Source of the DNA: Flavobacterium cupreum
GTDB lineage: Bacteria; Bacteroidota; Bacteroidia; Flavobacteriales; Flavobacteriaceae
DNA length: 33,822 bases
Assembly (NCBI RefSeq): GCF_003996965.1
Contig: NZ_QWDM01000026.1
Coordinates: 1-33,822, forward strand
Reading direction: 5' to 3'
Made by a program: the position numbers and the translations under genes. Positions 29,973 through 33,822 of the stretch are shown in pieces. Every line of letters begins with the position of its first letter. Positions within the stretch are counted from its first letter, which is position 1. The notes beneath the pieces were generated by a model. It saw only the letters and a list, made by a program, of their open reading frames with translations. It was not told the origin of the DNA and did not search any database.

Positions 29973-30788
29973 TTACTGGGCTCTTACAATTTTCGATTCA
30001 GGAAAATCGATATTAAGATACTTCCTTATTATTTCAGTAATAACATCAATACGAGTTCCAATAATTATATTTCTATTATTAACTGGCCAATCGGTCATTA
30101 TTGCTGTTAATTTAGGCTTCATAGTCCCCGCATATAAATCTAAAGGATCTGTAAACCATAGGCCACAGCCACTAATACCATGTAAATCAGGACCAGTTCC
30201 AAACATATATTTTTTATGGTTAAAAGAAAATTTTCTATTATATGATGTAACAACATTAACAGCAGGATTTCTACTAAACTTTGAATAATCCTCGTTCCTT
30301 TCAGGAGTAGTAAAATGAAAAAAACTGGTAGAATCTAAAATATTTGTATTCCGTAATATTTTTGACCTTGTGGAAGGATAACCCAGAAATGTATAATATT
30401 CTTCACTTTGAAATATATGATTGATAGCTAAATCTTCAGCCTTCAAAAAATTATAAGACAGCAAAAGATGAGGAACGCATTCTTTATCTAATTTCATAAC
30501 ACCTATATCAATTGTATCTTTATTCCTATTTGCTGCATTATGATTGTAGGTTGTTCCTCCTGGCGTAATTATTTCACCGTCTCTTGATAAAAAAATGAAT
30601 AACTCGCTATACTTATCAAAAACATGAGCAGCTGAAATAAGAAAATAGTGGTCTTGAATCTGAATAAATACTCCTGTTCCATAAACTTTATATTTAGGAT
30701 TGTTGGTCAAGAGCATACATGTATAACTCTTGATTAAATTCAAACTGGATAATTGTAACGATCTATACTTTTCAGCTAATGTTTCCAT
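29973..30788 (-). CDS. Trypsin-like serine protease, cytosolic
   Basis: A 271-residue protein with a complete chymotrypsin-fold triad pattern. GTGVFIQIQDHYFLISAAHVFD gives H55. DTIDIGVMKL gives D94. GISGCGLWF gives S206, with the usual G-x-S-G. No signal peptide or membrane segment is present, so unlike most trypsin-like enzymes it should stay in the cytosol. Cytosolic trypsin-like proteases are recurrent effectors or regulators in bacterial conflict systems, which fits the HEPN-like genes that follow. It is the first of five minus-strand accessory genes, 157 bp before the next. No clear promoter box was found upstream. Confidence 0.8.
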   Translation of the reverse strand: METLAEKYRSLQLSSLNLIKSYTCMLLTNNPKYKVYGTGVFIQIQDHYFLISAAHVFDKYSELFIFLSRDGEIITPGGTTYNHNAANRNKDTIDIGVMKLDKECVPHLLLSYNFLKAEDLAINHIFQSEEYYTFLGYPSTRSKILRNTNILDSTSFFHFTTPERNEDYSKFSRNPAVNVVTSYNRKFSFNHKKYMFGTGPDLHGISGCGLWFTDPLDLYAGTMKPKLTAIMTDWPVNNRNIIIGTRIDVITEIIRKYLNIDFPESKIVRAQ

Positions 30789-30962
30789 ATAATCTATAAA
30801 TAATTAATCTGCTGGTGCGATCGTCCAGCTCGTGAATATTGATTTTTTAAAACTTATAGGTAATTATTTGTTATCGCTATCGTAAGCATAAAATTCTGAC
30901 TTCTAATTAACACATATCCTATGCTCGCCCTAATTATTGACCTTAATGCAACATGCTTTTGT

Positions 30963-32255
30963 TTATTTTGATTTTGTTGCCGTGGGTAAAGGTCCAAATA
31001 AACTCGCCAGCTGTTCAAACTCGATTGTTTTAGTGAGAGTTACATTGTAAATTGGATTTTCACCGGCCCGTAAAAAGGTTTCAAACCCTAATGAAAGTCC
31101 TGGATTAAGTACAGTTCCTTCGAATCGGAAACGCATGAAAGCTTTGGGATCACTTTTGTAATGTTCTTCAACTACAGCATCTCCATTATAGCGTATATAA
31201 ATTGGATAAGTAAAAGTATTCCAACCTGCAATAAGAGATGTTTTAACATTAATTTTTTCCTCATCTAAAACATAAACTATTCCATATCCGATACCCTTGT
31301 AATTTTGTTTTAAAGATGAATTACGGTACATGGGAAAAGTTTGCCTCGGCACTTGTTGCCCCACAGCAAATGAAATTGTATCTGTAGCAGTTATCGAATT
31401 ATTGTACGTTGTTTTCACAGTTTGTGAATTCAAAGAAAGTCCTAAAGTGAAAAAAAGTTTCGAAGTTTCAGAAGAGAGTTTTCTTATTTGATACATATAA
31501 TATATATCAACAAAGGTATTGTTGGTTTCTACTTTTTTAACCGTTTTATACTCCCCCACTACCTGACGTATGGTGTCAGGGCTTACAGAAGGCAGTCTTT
31601 GTACGAAACTGATACCGCCTAAAGAATCAATACTGTTAAAATATCGATTTCTACCAAAGTCAACGTTTATCCAGCTCCGGGTGCTTTTACTTCCACTTTT
31701 TATGTTGGCTAAATAATTTGCCTTAAAATACAAATCTTCTGCTTTAATACCATCAATTAAATCAAGATTAGTACCAGTCAAAAGCCAAAGTTCATAATCC
31801 TTCTTTTTTTGCAGTGCCTTCACTTCGCCTTCTGCAATAGGCTTTATATAAATTATGTACTCTGTCAAAAGATCTGATTCAATAGGCACATCAGCATTAT
31901 CTTTTTTAGCAGACAATTTTATTTTAATAATCCGGTCAAGAGTATTACTGCGTTGAATTTTAATGGTAAAAGGTTTAAAAAAATCTGATGTTTTGGATAC
32001 TATAATTTCCCTGTTTGAAGGCAGAAAAATTTCAGAATCCTTTAATGAAACATCTGTAGGTATTATAGACCAATAAACCTTTGTTCCCTCAAATGATGAC
32101 TGTTTAGGTACGTGAACATTAAAAGTTACTGAAATTTCCTTCTGAGAATCAGAAGAAATAGTATCACTTGCCTTAGCAAACTCAGTCTTTAATTGTTGTC
32201 CATTAAATGTTATTGAGCATACGAATGCTACAAAAAAGAGTAATTTTCTTACCAT
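30963..32255 (-). CDS. Exported, probably outer-membrane beta-barrel protein
   Basis: A 430-residue protein with a signal peptide (about 1-19, MVRKLLFFVAFVCSITFNG, then QQ). The N-terminal third (about 30-150) looks like an Ig-like beta domain (EISVTFNVHVPKQSSF, FFKPFTIKIQRSNTLDRIIKIKLSAK). The rest alternates strands in the way of an outer-membrane barrel (TFVDIYYMYQIRKLS, LFFTLGLSLNSQTVKTTY, GIGYGIVYVLDEEKINVKTSLIAGW) and contains a long GLSLGFETFLRAGENP near the end. No family name can be given. It lacks a T9SS tail. It may belong to the accessory stretch, being on the same strand 174 bp upstream of the protease gene. Confidence 0.6.
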   Translation of the reverse strand: MVRKLLFFVAFVCSITFNGQQLKTEFAKASDTISSDSQKEISVTFNVHVPKQSSFEGTKVYWSIIPTDVSLKDSEIFLPSNREIIVSKTSDFFKPFTIKIQRSNTLDRIIKIKLSAKKDNADVPIESDLLTEYIIYIKPIAEGEVKALQKKKDYELWLLTGTNLDLIDGIKAEDLYFKANYLANIKSGSKSTRSWINVDFGRNRYFNSIDSLGGISFVQRLPSVSPDTIRQVVGEYKTVKKVETNNTFVDIYYMYQIRKLSSETSKLFFTLGLSLNSQTVKTTYNNSITATDTISFAVGQQVPRQTFPMYRNSSLKQNYKGIGYGIVYVLDEEKINVKTSLIAGWNTFTYPIYIRYNGDAVVEEHYKSDPKAFMRFRFEGTVLNPGLSLGFETFLRAGENPIYNVTLTKTIEFEQLASLFGPLPTATKSK

Positions 32256-32865
32256 GACTATATTATTTTATTATTACTATCTATTTTTAGCTTGAAATAT
32301 TCTTAACACATCATATTTTAAATGTTTTAATATGAGAGATTGTTAATTAGTCCTTTCGATTTATATGGAAATTTATACTGCTGATAAATTATTTTGACGA
32401 ATTGAAGCGTAAGTTCATTTATAAATCTACTTGAAGAATCAATTTTAAATATTGATGCTAAAAAATCAAATGATTTAATCACTATAATTGAATCATGGCA
32501 TTGCATTGGAACTAAAAAGTAACCTTTAACGAAGTGAAATTAACATAATAATACTACACGTAAACAGGTATATTTACCTGAAATAGAATTTTTTAAACAA
32601 GAACGTAATTTCATATGACTTCGTACCCGCAACGATAATCCGCACAGCTCATCGATTAAAACAAAAAAACCTGATACCAGATGTTACTCTGGTACCAGGT
32701 TTTTCTTTTTGAACCCTGTTATAAATTTCTCCTTCAACCTTCCTCAAAATAGAACGACAGATCCAAATTTCTAACGGTAATTCTGCCAGTTTGACATTGC
32801 GTTTTTTTACGTCATTTGTCCGTCACTGCTCCGTCACTCCTATACGGAAACTCCGTTTGGGATTT
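32256..32865. other. Long AT-rich non-coding region
   Basis: 610 bp without a convincing gene. A strong bidirectional terminator lies at 32666-32704. A plus-strand frame ending at about 32521 (...LNIDAKKSNDLITIIESWHCIGTKK) reads like a protein end but has no start codon, so it may be a gene remnant. Just before the gene at 32866 the octamer CCGTCACT is repeated within 32819-32838 and ACGGAaacTCCGT forms a small hairpin; their role is unclear. Confidence 0.5.
32666..32704. terminator. Bidirectional hairpin terminator
   Basis: AAAACCTGATACCAGA pairs with TCTGGTACCAGGTTTT (one mismatch) around TGTTAC, with A and T tracts on the two sides. No gene directly next to it is evident, which suggests a lost gene on one side. 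Confidence 0.75.
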
Positions 32866-33435
32866 TTATAGGATTTGCTCCTTTTCGGTCAAATTGTCAG
32901 GTAAATCTGTAGCCTGAATAGTGATTTTATCACCGGTTAAATCGTCATTTTCTTTAGTAGTCGTATAGATCCAATCGAGACCATTGGTACTTATTTTGGC
33001 ATTGCCTTCTTCTACCAGTGTCCCGTCGGCATTTTCTATAATTACCTTTACGGCGACCACTTTAAAGTCGTCGGTTACTTTGACACTAATCGTATCTCCT
33101 TTTTTGCCTTTGTACTGAGAAAGATCAATTTCTTCTATTTTCGGAGCGCCAAGCATATCGGCTACCGCTACATTATAGGCACTAATGTTTTTTTCAGGTT
33201 TCGCCCCTTTTTCATAGATGTCATTGGTAGTTGCTTCCTGTAAGGCTGCTTTGGCATAGATAGTAGCTTCCTGGAATTTTGCAATGTGTTTTTTTTGTTT
33301 TTCCGTCGGCTCTCCCGTACGCTCTTTTGGCGCTTTTGAAACGATTGTTTTACTGCCTCTTTGGCTAAATACAATGATGTCGCCCACTTTCCCACTCAAT
33401 CCGTGAGTGATGATGTTGTTTTTACTTTCTGCCAT
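32866..33435 (-). CDS. Conserved unknown Bacteroidota protein
   Basis: A 189-residue soluble protein. The N-terminus MAESKNNIITHGLSGKVGDIIVFSQRGSKTIVSKAPKERTG forms a recurring Bacteroidota pattern of unknown function. A helix (EKQKKHIAKFQEATIYAKAALQEA) follows, then a beta-rich C-terminal half (GDTISVKVTDDFKVVAVKVIIENADG ... DKITIQATDLPDN) like a small Ig-like domain. No signal peptide is present. It has not been given a function in any family I can name. Only a weak -7-like TATATTTA is seen upstream. Confidence 0.65.
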   Translation of the reverse strand: MAESKNNIITHGLSGKVGDIIVFSQRGSKTIVSKAPKERTGEPTEKQKKHIAKFQEATIYAKAALQEATTNDIYEKGAKPEKNISAYNVAVADMLGAPKIEEIDLSQYKGKKGDTISVKVTDDFKVVAVKVIIENADGTLVEEGNAKISTNGLDWIYTTTKENDDLTGDKITIQATDLPDNLTEKEQIL

Positions 33436-33572
33436 AGTTTACTACTATTAAATATTTATTATTAAAGTGGTAAATATAGAAGTATTTTGTTGTAATATAC
33501 TATTTTTCTTACTATTTTTAACTATAGTCATCTAATTTATTGAGTACTATTCTTACTTTTAAAATTTATTAC

Positions 33573-33580
33573 TATGTTTG
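33573..33580 (+). promoter_or_regulatory. -7 box TATGTTTG of the last gene
   Basis: Matches TAnnTTTG, 149 bases before the ATG at 33729. The remaining 33436-33728 interval shows only a meaningless 24-codon frame. Confidence 0.35.
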
Positions 33581-33728
33581 TAATACGTAACATTATTCGC
33601 ACAATATTAATGATCGGAATAATGGATGCATTACAAAACCAATTATAAAGTAAAACCGAATTTGATTATGAAACTGGAATTATACCCTCCGAAAGCCAGC
33701 ATCACTACAAGCCAATTACCAATAAATC

Positions 33729-33822
33729 ATGAAAAATTTCAGCAAACTTCTTTTAGTTTTATTTCCGGCTATGGTCATTGGCCAGACAATGACCCAGAAT
33801 GATATTAAAACGGTGACGTACA
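33729..33822 (+). CDS. Exported protein, N-terminal part only (window edge)
   Basis: The frame starts MKNFSKLLLVLFPAMVIGQ, a clear signal peptide with cleavage before Q or T, and continues TMTQNDIKTVTY to the end of the window. Nothing can be said about the mature protein. The typical Bacteroidota signal peptide and the upstream -7 box support the start. Confidence 0.65.
   Translation, partial: MKNFSKLLLVLFPAMVIGQTMTQNDIKTVTY

Noticed and set aside
26115..30842. CGTGAATATTGA at 26115-26126 and 30831-30842 as attachment sites of the accessory stretch
   Set aside because: A 12-bp match is expected by chance in a window of this size, and no integrase or tRNA gene is present.
33574..33648. 24-codon frame MFVIRNIIRTILMIGIMDAL...
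   Set aside because: Too short, overlaps a promoter box, and shows no protein features.

Overview
The window looks like a chromosomal piece of a Flavobacterium-type Bacteroidota. The evidence is AT-rich DNA, repeated -7 promoter boxes of the form TAnnTTTG, almost no Shine-Dalgarno sites, a type A T9SS sorting domain, a Bacteroidota-style acidic surface-lipoprotein signal, and protein families typical of this group. The species cannot be fixed from the sequence alone.

Left part (1-5270). The inner end of an IS21-like element has cut into a short-chain dehydrogenase gene at its catalytic YxxxK motif. Next come a small XRE-type regulator, a HAD-IA sugar-phosphate phosphatase (HxpB-like) flanked by two related palindromic elements, and a striking array of four exact-length 142-bp tandem repeats. 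An AraC-type regulator follows, apparently leaderless, with an SDR oxidoreductase downstream that has a 21-bp-period direct repeat (candidate AraC operator) in front of it. A SnoaL-like protein ends this part.

Middle part (5400-19613). A receiver-only response regulator and a soluble PAS-PAS histidine kinase are divergent. A minus-strand group of mostly exported small-molecule enzymes (RidA-like, alpha/beta hydrolase, cupin, cytosolic amidohydrolase) lies beside a divergent AraC regulator and has direct-repeat operator candidates before the cupin and hydrolase genes. Then come an RraB-like protein, a very lysine-rich basic protein, an exported beta-helix protein convergent with a Tat-exported PhoD-like surface phosphatase, and an HxlR regulator followed by an MDR oxidoreductase.

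Right part (19866-33822). A 1433-residue secreted protein carries 18 NHL repeats arranged as three six-bladed propellers, each followed by an Ig-like domain, then Fn3 and a T9SS sorting domain. A second, close copy of the XRE-type regulator follows with the same tandem promoter and terminator. After it comes a strongly AT-rich accessory stretch (about 26200-30800), all on the minus strand: a trypsin-like serine protease, a protein with a Cys/His N-terminus and a region resembling the predicted pPIWI-associated nuclease/HEPN-like family, two small proteins with an R-x4-H HEPN motif, and one unrecognised protein. This is the best candidate for an undescribed conflict or defence system; that function is inferred. 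An outer-membrane-type protein, a conserved unknown and a truncated exported protein close the window.
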